From positions 1 through 17,763 of the forward strand of contig JAAYWX010000346.1 of NCBI GenBank assembly GCA_012516225.1: a DNA stretch of 17,763 nt, written 5' to 3'. A program made the translations under genes and the position numbers. The stretch is from Clostridiales bacterium (GTDB lineage Bacteria > Bacillota > Clostridia > Oscillospirales > Oscillospiraceae). Below, piece by piece: positions 8,046 through 14,455 of the stretch (the stretch's first letter is position 1; every line of letters starts with the position of its first letter). The notes under the pieces were generated by a model. It searched no databases. It worked only from the letters and a program-made list of their open reading frames with translations, and had not been told where the DNA came from.

Positions 8046-8924
8046 ATGCGTATCAGCACCGTAACCGAAAAAGCTTATGCTAAACTGAACATTTCGCTTG
8101 ACGTTACGGCGCGGCGTCCGGACGGTTACCATGATATGCGCATGGTTATGCAGACGGTATCACTCTGTGATGACATTTCGGTGACCCTTCGCAGCGACAG
8201 TTCGGTCAGTGTCGGCACCAATCTGCACTATCTCCCGCGAGATGACAGGAATATAGCCGTCAAAGCGGCAAAAGCCTTTTTTGCAAAGGCGGGAATGACT
8301 AACCATGGTGCAGATATAGGTATAGTAAAGCGCATACCGGTCTGTGCCGGAATGGGCGGAGGCTCCTCTGACGGGGCCGCCGTTCTCCGCGCTCTCAACA
8401 GTCTGACCGGTAATCCTCTGACCTTGCGAGAGCTTGAAGATCTCGGCGGCAGTCTTGGCTCTGATATACCATTTTGCATTGCTGGCGGAACTGCCCTTGC
8501 CGAAGGCAGAGGCGAAATACTGACGCAGCTGCCACAGATTCCGGACTGTTTTTTTGTTATAGCAAAGCCGCGCTTTTCCGTTTCAACGCCCGAACTTTTT
8601 TCACGGCTTGACCTTTGCTCCATAAAATATCACCCCGACACGCAGGGAATTATAAATTCCCTGAAAAGCCGCGACCTGAAAGGCATATGTCTCAGGCTCT
8701 ACAACGTCTTTGAAAATGTTCTGCCGGCAAAACCGGATGATATTCCCTCAATAAAAAACACTTTGCTTGATTTCGGTGCACTTGGAGCACTTATGACAGG
8801 TACTGGCTCCGCCGTATTCGGTATTTTTGACAGCGAGGACAAAGCAATTGCGGCACGCTCTTATCTTGCTCTGCAATACAGCGATGTATTCCTTGCAAAA
8901 CCTCAAAATCGCCTTGAAATTTAA
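8046..8924 (+). CDS. ispE: 4-diphosphocytidyl-2-C-methyl-D-erythritol kinase
   Basis: ATP-dependent kinase of the MEP isoprenoid pathway; it phosphorylates the 2-hydroxyl of CDP-methylerythritol. At 292 residues it matches the GHMP-kinase IspE family (about 280-300). Visible motifs are AYAKLNISLDV with catalytic Lys13, the GHMP ATP loop PVCAGMGGGSSDG (residues 98-110), and LGSDIPFCIAGG with catalytic Asp140. The C-terminal TGTGSAVFGIF is the third GHMP motif. GGAAAGGAG lies 4-5 bases before the ATG at 8046. It follows apgM by 50 bases and precedes spoIIR. The hairpin at 9052-9089 probably ends its transcript. Confidence 0.97.
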   Translation: MRISTVTEKAYAKLNISLDVTARRPDGYHDMRMVMQTVSLCDDISVTLRSDSSVSVGTNLHYLPRDDRNIAVKAAKAFFAKAGMTNHGADIGIVKRIPVCAGMGGGSSDGAAVLRALNSLTGNPLTLRELEDLGGSLGSDIPFCIAGGTALAEGRGEILTQLPQIPDCFFVIAKPRFSVSTPELFSRLDLCSIKYHPDTQGIINSLKSRDLKGICLRLYNVFENVLPAKPDDIPSIKNTLLDFGALGALMTGTGSAVFGIFDSEDKAIAARSYLALQYSDVFLAKPQNRLEI

Positions 8925-8991
8925 CTTTTTTGCGTTTGCTGTTTAAATTAGTGCCGCTGTGACGATAATATCTTCAGTACGTCGGGGCGAC

Positions 8992-9027
8992 CGGCATTGC
9001 CAATGCCGCAGCTTTGCATTCTGCAAA
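8992..9027 (+). repeat. two short hairpins in the ispE-spoIIR gap
   Basis: CGGCATT (8992-8998) pairs with AATGCCG (9002-9008) across a GCC loop, and TTTGCA (9013-9018) pairs with TGCAAA (9022-9027) across a TTC loop. Both stems are perfect and they lie four bases apart, 24 bases before the terminator-like hairpin. They could be part of a structured spoIIR leader or a sigma-factor/repressor binding region. I recognise no known RNA family in them. Confidence 0.4.
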
Positions 9028-9051
9028 TAATCCTTCTGTTTCCATACGAGG

Positions 9052-9089
9052 CCGCCTTGCCGTACAATTTGGTAAGGCGGTTTTTGTTT
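9052..9089 (+). terminator. terminator-shaped hairpin abutting the spoIIR start
   Basis: CCGCCTTGCC (9052-9061) pairs with GGTAAGGCGG (9071-9080), ten pairs with one G-U, across a 9-base loop, and is followed by TTTTTGTTT. This has the shape of an intrinsic terminator, probably for apgM-ispE. The start codon of spoIIR follows at 9090 with no room for a promoter, and the only ribosome-site-like sequence for spoIIR (AAGGCGG) is the 3' arm of the stem. Confidence 0.7.
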
Positions 9090-9695
9090 ATGCGTAGAAA
9101 TCTTAAAATATGGGAAATATCCCTTTTGTTTGCCCTGTGCGTGACGCTTTTTACAGGCATGATCGCACAGGCGCAGCAAAACCGGCTTTCATCGGAGCTT
9201 GTACGTCTGCATGTAATCGCCAACTCCGACAGTGAAAGTGACCAAAATGCGAAACTTAACGTTCGCGACAGGGTTCTTTCCGAGCTTGCCCCTAAGCTTG
9301 ATGGAGTCAGCAATCTTTCCGAAGCCGAGGCGGTCATTTCAAGTTCCATACCGGATCTTTGCATAGCTGCAAGGGAAAGCCTTATGCGCTCAGGCAAATA
9401 CTATCCGGTAAGGGCTAAACTCTGCCGAGAACACTATCCTACAAGAAGTTATGACGGATTTGCTCTTCCTGCGGGTGAATATGTTTCTCTGCAAATAATC
9501 CTTGGCGAAGGAAAAGGACATAACTGGTGGTGCGTTGTATTTCCGCCTCTCTGCATGACCTCAGTCGAGGATGAGGACGCTTTTTCCATACTTTCAGAAA
9601 AAAATGCAAAGCTTATAACTGCACAGGATGGCAGCTATAAACTGAAATTCCGTATAATTGAAATATATGAAGAACTGAAAACCGCTCTGTCTTGA
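9090..9695 (+). CDS. spoIIR: stage II sporulation protein R (SpoIIR)
   Basis: Secreted forespore signal that activates the membrane protease SpoIIGA so that pro-sigma-E is processed in the mother cell. In Bacillus it is made under sigma-F. The 201-residue protein has a basic N-terminus and one membrane segment/signal anchor (about residues 8-27), then the family hallmark LVRLHVIANSDS followed by AKLNVRDRVLSEL, and the conserved HNWWCVVFPPLCMTS. I choose the ATG at 9090 because it gives the expected signal sequence (MRRNLKIWEISLLFALCV). A TTG-started extension from 8997 would add a non-family N-terminus and cross the terminator hairpin. No clean Shine-Dalgarno is free. The predicted -35 of the next transcription unit overlaps its stop codon. 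Identity is firm; expression signals are unclear. Confidence 0.93.
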   Translation: MRRNLKIWEISLLFALCVTLFTGMIAQAQQNRLSSELVRLHVIANSDSESDQNAKLNVRDRVLSELAPKLDGVSNLSEAEAVISSSIPDLCIAARESLMRSGKYYPVRAKLCREHYPTRSYDGFALPAGEYVSLQIILGEGKGHNWWCVVFPPLCMTSVEDEDAFSILSEKNAKLITAQDGSYKLKFRIIEIYEELKTALS

Positions 9696-9720
9696 CAAAA
9701 GCAACGGGAAATGCTAAAAT
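9692..9720 (+). promoter_or_regulatory. promoter of the riboswitch-ATPase unit
   Basis: A perfect -35 TTGACA (9692-9697) and -10 TAAAAT (9715-9720) stand 17 bases apart, with TGC just before the -10. The -35 overlaps the spoIIR stop codon. Transcription should begin near 9726, a few bases ahead of the aptamer P1 stem, so the riboswitch would be the first thing transcribed. Confidence 0.85.
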
Positions 9721-9729
9721 ACAAGAAAT

Positions 9730-9855
9730 TCCGTGAGGGAGTAGTCAGCGCCGCGTTCGGCGTTTCAAGTCAACATGCATGGCGGGTTTCCGTCTGGCTT
9801 GTATTAAATGACCAGACTCATGGATAGGCGGTGCCTGTCCATGGGTCTTTTTGTT
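9730..9855 (+). promoter_or_regulatory. yybP-ykoY (Mn2+-sensing) riboswitch
   Basis: The region carries the signature GGGAGTAG (9737-9744) followed by a short hairpin (CGCCG/CGGCG, 9749-9762), then GTCAACATG and a GGCGGGTTTCCGTC arm, as in the yybP-ykoY family. The closing stem P1 is TCCGTGAG (9730-9737) with CTCATGGA (9817-9824), eight pairs including one G-U. The 3' strand of P1 is also the 5' arm of the downstream terminator, so aptamer formation and termination are mutually exclusive. From the family, Mn2+ binding stabilises the aptamer; here that should prevent termination and turn the ATPase on when Mn2+ is high. The class assignment is by motif and by the linked P-type ATPase, without a covariance search. 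Confidence 0.85.
9814..9855 (+). terminator. riboswitch expression-platform terminator
   Basis: AGACTCATGGATAGG (9814-9828) pairs over 15 positions (two G-U) with CCTGTCCATGGGTCT (9834-9848), loop CGGTG, followed by TTTTGTT. It competes with aptamer stem P1 for 9817-9824. It would also stop any readthrough from spoIIR. Confidence 0.88.
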
Positions 9856-9903
9856 GCCTGCCCTGACAGTTGTACCTAAAAAACTGCATTTGGAGGAGTG
9901 CAA

Positions 9904-12546
9904 ATGAAATACTACTGCAGCGAGATAAAAGATGTTTTAGTAGAAACAAAAAGCTCTCGCGAAGGTCTTTCCTCGGCTGAAGCCGAAAAAAGGCTTGCTG
10001 AAAACGGAAAAAACAAACTTGCCGAAGGCAAAAAAGATTCGCTGATAAAGCGTTTCTTCAAACAGATGGCGGACCCCATGATTATTATTCTCATAGCCGC
10101 CGCCGTCATTTCCGCCATAACTTCTTCATATTCCAACGAAGGTTTTGCGGATGTCTTTATTATAATGTTTGTAGTCATTGTAAACGCCGTTCTCGGTGTT
10201 TATCAGGAAAACAAAGCTGAAAAAGCGCTTGAAGCCCTGCAGGAAATGTCATCCGCAACGAGCAAAGTTCTGCGCGACGGAAAAATTTCCATTATCAAAA
10301 GCGAGGACATTGTCGTAGGCGACGTTGTTATTCTTGAAGCGGGCGACGCCGTTCCCGCAGACGGCCGCATAATCGAGTCAAAAAGCATGAAAATCGAGGA
10401 AGCGGCTCTCACCGGTGAGAGTGTTCCGGTTGATAAGATAATGGATATCCTTTACCTTTCAGAGAGCAAAGACATTCCTCTCGGCGACCGCAAAAACATG
10501 GTGTATATGGGCAGTACCGTTGTTTACGGCCGCGGAATGGCAGTGATAACCGCAACAGGCATGGATACCGAAATGGGCAAAATTGCCGATGCGCTTACAA
10601 AGGCCGAAGAAGGGCTTACCCCGCTTCAGAAAAAGCTTGCCCAGCTCAGCAAAATCCTCACTGGTCTTGTCCTTGGTATATGCGCCGTCATATTTGCTGT
10701 AGGGCTTATAAGAGCCGGCAGTTTCTCTGCTGATGTCGTGCTTAACAGCTTTATGATCGCGGTCAGCCTTGCAGTTGCCGCCATTCCTGAAGGACTTGTG
10801 GCCGTAGTGACGATTGTCCTTTCAATCGGCGTTACCAACATGAGCCGCAAAAACGCCATAATAAGAAAGCTGACTGCAGTCGAAACTCTCGGCTGCGCGC
10901 AGATAATCTGCTCTGATAAAACAGGGACTCTCACCCAGAACAAAATGACAGTTGTAGAGCATTACGGCGACAATCCCGAACTTATAGCCGCCGCTATGGC
11001 TCTGTGCTGCGATGCTGAACTCAACAAGGACGGCACCGTTACTGGCGAGCCGACCGAAAATGCACTTGTTTACTGGGCAAACTCTCTTAATCTTCCAAAA
11101 TATGATCTTAAGGAAAAAGCTCCGAGAATAGGTGAAGCTCCTTTTGACAGTGTCCGCAAAATGATGAGCACTGTTCACAAAACGGAGCTTGGTATAGTGC
11201 AGTATACCAAGGGCGCACCGGATGAAATTCTGCGTAACTGCACCTCTTACCTCAAGGACGGAAAAGCTTCAATTCTTACCGATGAAAAGAAAGCCGAAAT
11301 ACTTGCCGCAAACAAGGCAATGGCTGACAAGGCCCTGCGTGTGCTTGCAGTTGCCCAAAAGGTTTATCCCTCCGTACCTAAGAGCTATGCGCCTCACGAT
11401 CTCGAATACGATCTCTGCTTCATTGGACTGGCTGGCATGATAGACCCGGTCCGTCCTGAAGTAAAAGACGCAATCGAGCAATGCCGTACTGCAGGAATAC
11501 GCCCGATTATGATAACCGGCGACCATATAGATACCGCAAGCGCAATTGCAAGAGAGCTCGGTATTCTTGGTGAAGGTGCCGTAGCCGTAACTGGTTCGCA
11601 GGTTTCTGAAATGAGCGATGAAGAGTTTGAAACACGCTTCCGCGACATCTCCGTATACGCAAGAGTTCAGCCGGAACATAAAGTGCGTATAGTAAATGCA
11701 TGGCGCAAAGCCGGATATATCACCGCCATGACAGGTGACGGCGTCAATGACGCGCCCAGCATAAAGAGCGCCGATATCGGCGTTGGAATGGGCATAACTG
11801 GTACGGATGTAACAAAAAATGTCGCCGATATGGTTCTTGCCGATGACAACTTCGCCACAATTGTCGGTGCCGTAAAAGAAGGTCGCAGAATTTATGATAA
11901 TATCCGCAAAGCAATACAATTTTTGCTTAGTTCCAACATGAGCGAAGTCCTCAGCATTTTTGTCGCAACCATGCTGAATTTCATCATTCTGAAGCCTGTG
12001 CATCTCTTGTGGATCAACCTTGTAACCGACTGTTTCCCTGCCCTTGCCCTCGGTCTTGAAAATGCCGAGGCCGATGTAATGAGGCGCAAACCGCGTCCCT
12101 CGAATGCCGGTGTCTTTTCCGGCGGTGTCGGATTCGATGTTGCCTATCAGGGAATTGTTGTTACAATTCTGACTCTTGCGGCATATTTCATCGGTCACTG
12201 GATGGAAAGCGGCATCTGGGAAATCGCAAACAGTGCAGACGGCATGACAATGGCATTCCTTACCATGAGCATGGCCGAAATTTTCCACAGTTTCAATATG
12301 CGTTCACAGCGCGGAAGCCTTTTCTCGTTAAAAACCCATAATAAAGCGCTTTTCTATGCGGCAGTTGCCAGTCTTGCTGCAACCACTCTCGTTCTGTATG
12401 TTCCCTTCCTTTCAAACGCTTTTGGGTTTGAGCATATAAGCATTGAAGAGTACGCTGTTGCCCTTGCTCTTGCATTCTGCATGATACCCATCGTGGAAGC
12501 GGTAAAGTTCTTCCAGCGCAAAGCTGCTGCTCGCAAATCTGTATAA
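9904..12546 (+). CDS. P-type cation-exporting ATPase (Ca2+/Mn2+ class, PMCA-like)
   Basis: Pumps a divalent cation out of the cytoplasm at the cost of ATP. The 880-residue protein has the P2-type ATPase layout: an N-terminal cation-ATPase domain, TGES in the actuator domain, DKTGTLTQNKM with the phosphorylated Asp338, a nucleotide-binding domain (KGAPDE), TGDGVNDAPSIKSADIG from residue 610, and about ten membrane helices. Ion-site residues match Ca2+ pumps: PEGL in TM4 (Glu296), SSNMSEV in TM5, and NLVTDCFPALALG in TM6. GGAGGAG is 5-7 bases before the ATG at 9904; a GTG two codons earlier is part of the ribosome site. It is the only gene behind the Mn2+ riboswitch, which argues for Mn2+ (as with L. 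lactis YoaB) as a physiological substrate, while the residues allow Ca2+ as well. A terminator follows. Confidence 0.95.
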   Translation: MKYYCSEIKDVLVETKSSREGLSSAEAEKRLAENGKNKLAEGKKDSLIKRFFKQMADPMIIILIAAAVISAITSSYSNEGFADVFIIMFVVIVNAVLGVYQENKAEKALEALQEMSSATSKVLRDGKISIIKSEDIVVGDVVILEAGDAVPADGRIIESKSMKIEEAALTGESVPVDKIMDILYLSESKDIPLGDRKNMVYMGSTVVYGRGMAVITATGMDTEMGKIADALTKAEEGLTPLQKKLAQLSKILTGLVLGICAVIFAVGLIRAGSFSADVVLNSFMIAVSLAVAAIPEGLVAVVTIVLSIGVTNMSRKNAIIRKLTAVETLGCAQIICSDKTGTLTQNKMTVVEHYGDNPELIAAAMALCCDAELNKDGTVTGEPTENALVYWANSLNLPKYDLKEKAPRIGEAPFDSVRKMMSTVHKTELGIVQYTKGAPDEILRNCTSYLKDGKASILTDEKKAEILAANKAMADKALRVLAVAQKVYPSVPKSYAPHDLEYDLCFIGLAGMIDPVRPEVKDAIEQCRTAGIRPIMITGDHIDTASAIARELGILGEGAVAVTGSQVSEMSDEEFETRFRDISVYARVQPEHKVRIVNAWRKAGYITAMTGDGVNDAPSIKSADIGVGMGITGTDVTKNVADMVLADDNFATIVGAVKEGRRIYDNIRKAIQFLLSSNMSEVLSIFVATMLNFIILKPVHLLWINLVTDCFPALALGLENAEADVMRRKPRPSNAGVFSGGVGFDVAYQGIVVTILTLAAYFIGHWMESGIWEIANSADGMTMAFLTMSMAEIFHSFNMRSQRGSLFSLKTHNKALFYAAVASLAATTLVLYVPFLSNAFGFEHISIEEYAVALALAFCMIPIVEAVKFFQRKAAARKSV

Positions 12547-12566
12547 TTTTCAATTTTTAAGCCATT

Positions 12567-12598
12567 CCGCCTTCCGGAAATTCCGGAAGGCGGTTTTT
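12567..12598 (+). terminator. intrinsic terminator after the P-type ATPase
   Basis: CCGCCTTCCGG (12567-12577) and CCGGAAGGCGG (12583-12593) form a perfect 11-bp stem with a 5-base loop, followed by TTTTTG. It lies 20 bases after the ATPase stop codon. Confidence 0.93.
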
Positions 12599-12609
12599 GC
12601 ATATTTATC

Positions 12610-12650
12610 TTGACAATCCCAGAATTTGTGATATTATTATGATATTATTT
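12610..12650 (+). promoter_or_regulatory. promoter of the SPFH-RHH pair, with 11-bp tandem repeat
   Basis: TTGACA (12610-12615) and TATTAT (12632-12637) are 16 bases apart; TGA before the hexamer makes an extended -10. The block TGATATTATT is repeated exactly 11 bases later (12629-12638 and 12640-12649), so a second extended -10 look-alike sits one helical turn downstream. AGGAGG for the first gene follows at 12676-12681. Confidence 0.75.
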
Positions 12651-12686
12651 TGATTAATGATATCAAATAAACTATAGGAGGAACAT

Positions 12687-13697
12687 ATGGAACAAAACCT
12701 GTCCTTTACGGAAGAAAAAAGGCTAAACGCCTCAGGCGGCATGCCAATACTTATAATAAATACGCTGGTACTTATTGCAGGCATTGCGGGATTTATAATC
12801 GGAATTACCCGTGCCGAAGCCGGAAGCGGCTTTGGTACGGTGCTGGCAGTAACAGGCGGTATTGTTGTTTTTCTCATGTGCCCAATACTTTATGTCGGAC
12901 TTAAAGTATTAAAGCCCAACGAAGCCCTTGTCTTAACGCTTTTCGGCAAATATTATGGAACACTTATGGGCCCCGGTTTTTATTTTGTTAACCCATTTGT
13001 TACGGCTATAAATCCCACAAAAAGCGCTCCTGCGGAAGCTGCTCAGAAGCAGAAGCTTGCAGATGAGGAACGCAAAAAAATGTCAGACCATGCGTCCGGA
13101 AAGGCTGTATCCCTAAAAATTATGACGTTGAACAATGACCGTCAGAAAATAAATGACAAGCTGGGCAATCCCATTGAAATTGGGGTTGTGGTCATCTGGC
13201 GCGTGGTCAATGCGGCAAAAGCCGTCTTCAACGTTGACAATTATATAGAATTTCTGTCGATTCAAGCCGACAGTTCCCTGCGTAATATAGTTCGTCTGTA
13301 CCCTTACGATATATGGGATGAAGACGAGTCCGCCGACGAAATGTCCCTGCGAGGAAGCAGTCAGGAAGTGGCAAAAAGGCTTAGAGACGAACTGCAGTCC
13401 AAAGTGGAAGATGCCGGTCTTGAGATTGTGGAAACACGCATCACACATCTTGCTTATTCTCCGGAAATAGCTGCGGCAATGCTCCAGAGGCAGCAGGCAA
13501 GCGCTATAATCGACGCACGCAAGCTGATTGTGGAAGGTGCGGTAGGCATGGTACAGATGGCGCTTAACCAGCTCAGCGAAAACCATATTGTTACGCTGGA
13601 CGACGAGCGCAAGGCCGCAATGGTAAGCAACCTTCTTGTCGTGCTATGCGGCAATAAGGAAGCGCAACCTGTAGTAAACAGCGGTTCCATTTATTGA
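12687..13697 (+). CDS. SPFH/band-7 domain membrane protein
   Basis: Member of the stomatin/prohibitin/flotillin/HflK (SPFH) group, which builds membrane-bound oligomeric scaffolds. The 336-residue protein has two N-terminal membrane segments (about 20-42 and 50-73), then the SPFH start KPNEALVLTLFGKYYGTLMGPGFY with the usual 'GPGFYFVNPF' signature near residue 100. Next is an Ala/Lys-rich insert (about 112-135), then the band-7 core with IEIGVVVIWRVVNAAKAVFNV and LRDELQSKVEDAGLEIVETRI, and a final helical region with AAAMLQRQQASAIIDARK. It lacks the long coiled tail of flotillins. AGGAGG lies 5 bases before the ATG. It is followed after 4 bases by a small ribbon-helix-helix gene in the same unit. 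Its client is unknown. Domain call is firm, function is not. Confidence 0.9.
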   Translation: MEQNLSFTEEKRLNASGGMPILIINTLVLIAGIAGFIIGITRAEAGSGFGTVLAVTGGIVVFLMCPILYVGLKVLKPNEALVLTLFGKYYGTLMGPGFYFVNPFVTAINPTKSAPAEAAQKQKLADEERKKMSDHASGKAVSLKIMTLNNDRQKINDKLGNPIEIGVVVIWRVVNAAKAVFNVDNYIEFLSIQADSSLRNIVRLYPYDIWDEDESADEMSLRGSSQEVAKRLRDELQSKVEDAGLEIVETRITHLAYSPEIAAAMLQRQQASAIIDARKLIVEGAVGMVQMALNQLSENHIVTLDDERKAAMVSNLLVVLCGNKEAQPVVNSGSIY

Positions 13698-13701
13698 TGT
13701 C

Positions 13702-13914
13702 ATGGAAAAGAACGATAAATCCAAAAAGCAAATCCCCCTCAGGCTGTCTCCCTCCCTGTATGATAAAATTGCCGCATGGGCGGAGGATGATTTTCGTTCC
13801 GTTAACGGTCAGATAGAGTACCTTCTGACTGAGTGCGTAAAAAAGCGCTATGGCAAAAATGCCCTTTCGGAAGGAAATGAAAAGGAACCGCCATATGTAG
13901 ATTTTGAAAATTAA
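13702..13914 (+). CDS. small Arc-like ribbon-helix-helix protein
   Basis: A 70-residue protein whose residues 8-50 read as a ribbon-helix-helix DNA-binding fold: a short strand (QIPLRLSPSL), helix A (LYDKIAAWAEDDF), the turn RSVNGQ, and helix B (IEYLLTECVKKRY). The turn and helix B strongly resemble phage P22 Arc (RSVNSEI). The C-terminal 20 residues are acidic and probably disordered. It begins 4 bases after the SPFH stop codon with no ribosome site of its own, which points to translational coupling. A repressor of its own operon is a possible role, but no matching operator is obvious beyond the repeat in the promoter. It could also act as the antitoxin-like half of a pair, though the partner is not toxin-like. 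Confidence 0.85.
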   Translation: MEKNDKSKKQIPLRLSPSLYDKIAAWAEDDFRSVNGQIEYLLTECVKKRYGKNALSEGNEKEPPYVDFEN

Positions 13915-13931
13915 GCCCCTATTTTTAAAGA

Positions 13932-13963
13932 AAAAAGCCGCGCTCTAATGAGCGCGGCTTTTT
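13932..13963. terminator. bidirectional intrinsic terminator
   Basis: AAAAAGCCGCGCTC (13932-13945) and GAGCGCGGCTTTTT (13950-13963) form a 14-bp perfect stem with a TAAT loop. With a T-run on each strand it serves both the plus-strand SPFH-RHH unit and the converging minus-strand lipoprotein operon. Confidence 0.93.
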
Positions 13964-13973
13964 CTTGAGATAT

Positions 13974-14441
13974 TTATTTTGATTTTAAAACTTCCCTTGC
14001 CTTTGAGGCATCATTGGCAACAATATAGAATACATAAACACCGTCCTGCACGACTATCGCATCATCAAGTTTCGGCATTTCTTTTGGAGCATAAGACTCA
14101 TATGCGGTTCGCTGCGACTCCACCCTTTTATCGGCGGCAGCTTTAACTTTTCTTGCAGCATCCTCGCTTACGCATTTGAAAAGACCAATCTCTTCGGTAG
14201 TTGCCCCGGTTGAGCACAGCACACTGCATTCTGTAATATCTCCCGGTTCAATACCGTAGAACTGTGCTGCAACGTCAGCCTCTACAGGACTAAGAATATC
14301 CGAAAAGGCACCGCTTTTTTCAAGCTTTGCAGATAACTCCGCCAAATTATAGTCTGCGGTTTTTCCCTTTTGTGCACACCCCGAAAGCAACACTGCAATT
14401 ATAATTATTGAAATTGCCGATATGAAACTTGGTTTTTTCAT
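13974..14441 (-). CDS. DUF4358-type lipoprotein
   Basis: Probable surface lipoprotein of 155 residues. The N-terminus MKKPSFISAISIIIIAVLLSGC is a type II signal peptide with lipobox LSGC (Cys22). The mature part has alternating helix/strand sequence with EVVLKSK-like ending and the phrases VAAQFYGIEPGDI and EEIGLFKC, then AIVVQDGVYVFYIVAND, which match my memory of the DUF4358 family found in Clostridia; this is recognition, not a search. I choose the ATG at 14441, which has AAAGG 8 bases upstream; an ATG 16 codons earlier overlaps the preceding gene. It starts 14 bases after the stop of the SGNH hydrolase gene, so the two are co-transcribed. Molecular function is unknown. Confidence 0.8.
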   Translation of the reverse strand: MKKPSFISAISIIIIAVLLSGCAQKGKTADYNLAELSAKLEKSGAFSDILSPVEADVAAQFYGIEPGDITECSVLCSTGATTEEIGLFKCVSEDAARKVKAAADKRVESQRTAYESYAPKEMPKLDDAIVVQDGVYVFYIVANDASKAREVLKSK

Positions 14442-14455
14442 TTTTAAAGCCTTTC

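Noticed and set aside
8997..9089. A TTG-started N-terminal extension of SpoIIR (31 extra residues)
   Set aside because: It would put a second hydrophobic stretch before the normal signal sequence and be translated through the hairpins; family members begin near the ATG at 9090.
9718..9805. AATACAAG/CTTGTATT, an 8-bp perfect inverted repeat flanking the aptamer core
   Set aside because: Its 5' arm overlaps the -10 box, so it would be mostly absent from the RNA. The P1 stem at 9730-9737/9817-9824 fits the riboswitch family better.
11269..12288. A 339-codon open frame on the minus strand inside the P-type ATPase gene
   Set aside because: It is a mirror of a strongly supported gene with intact catalytic motifs. 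Its translation is rich in Cys, His and Phe with no domain, and it has no ribosome site.
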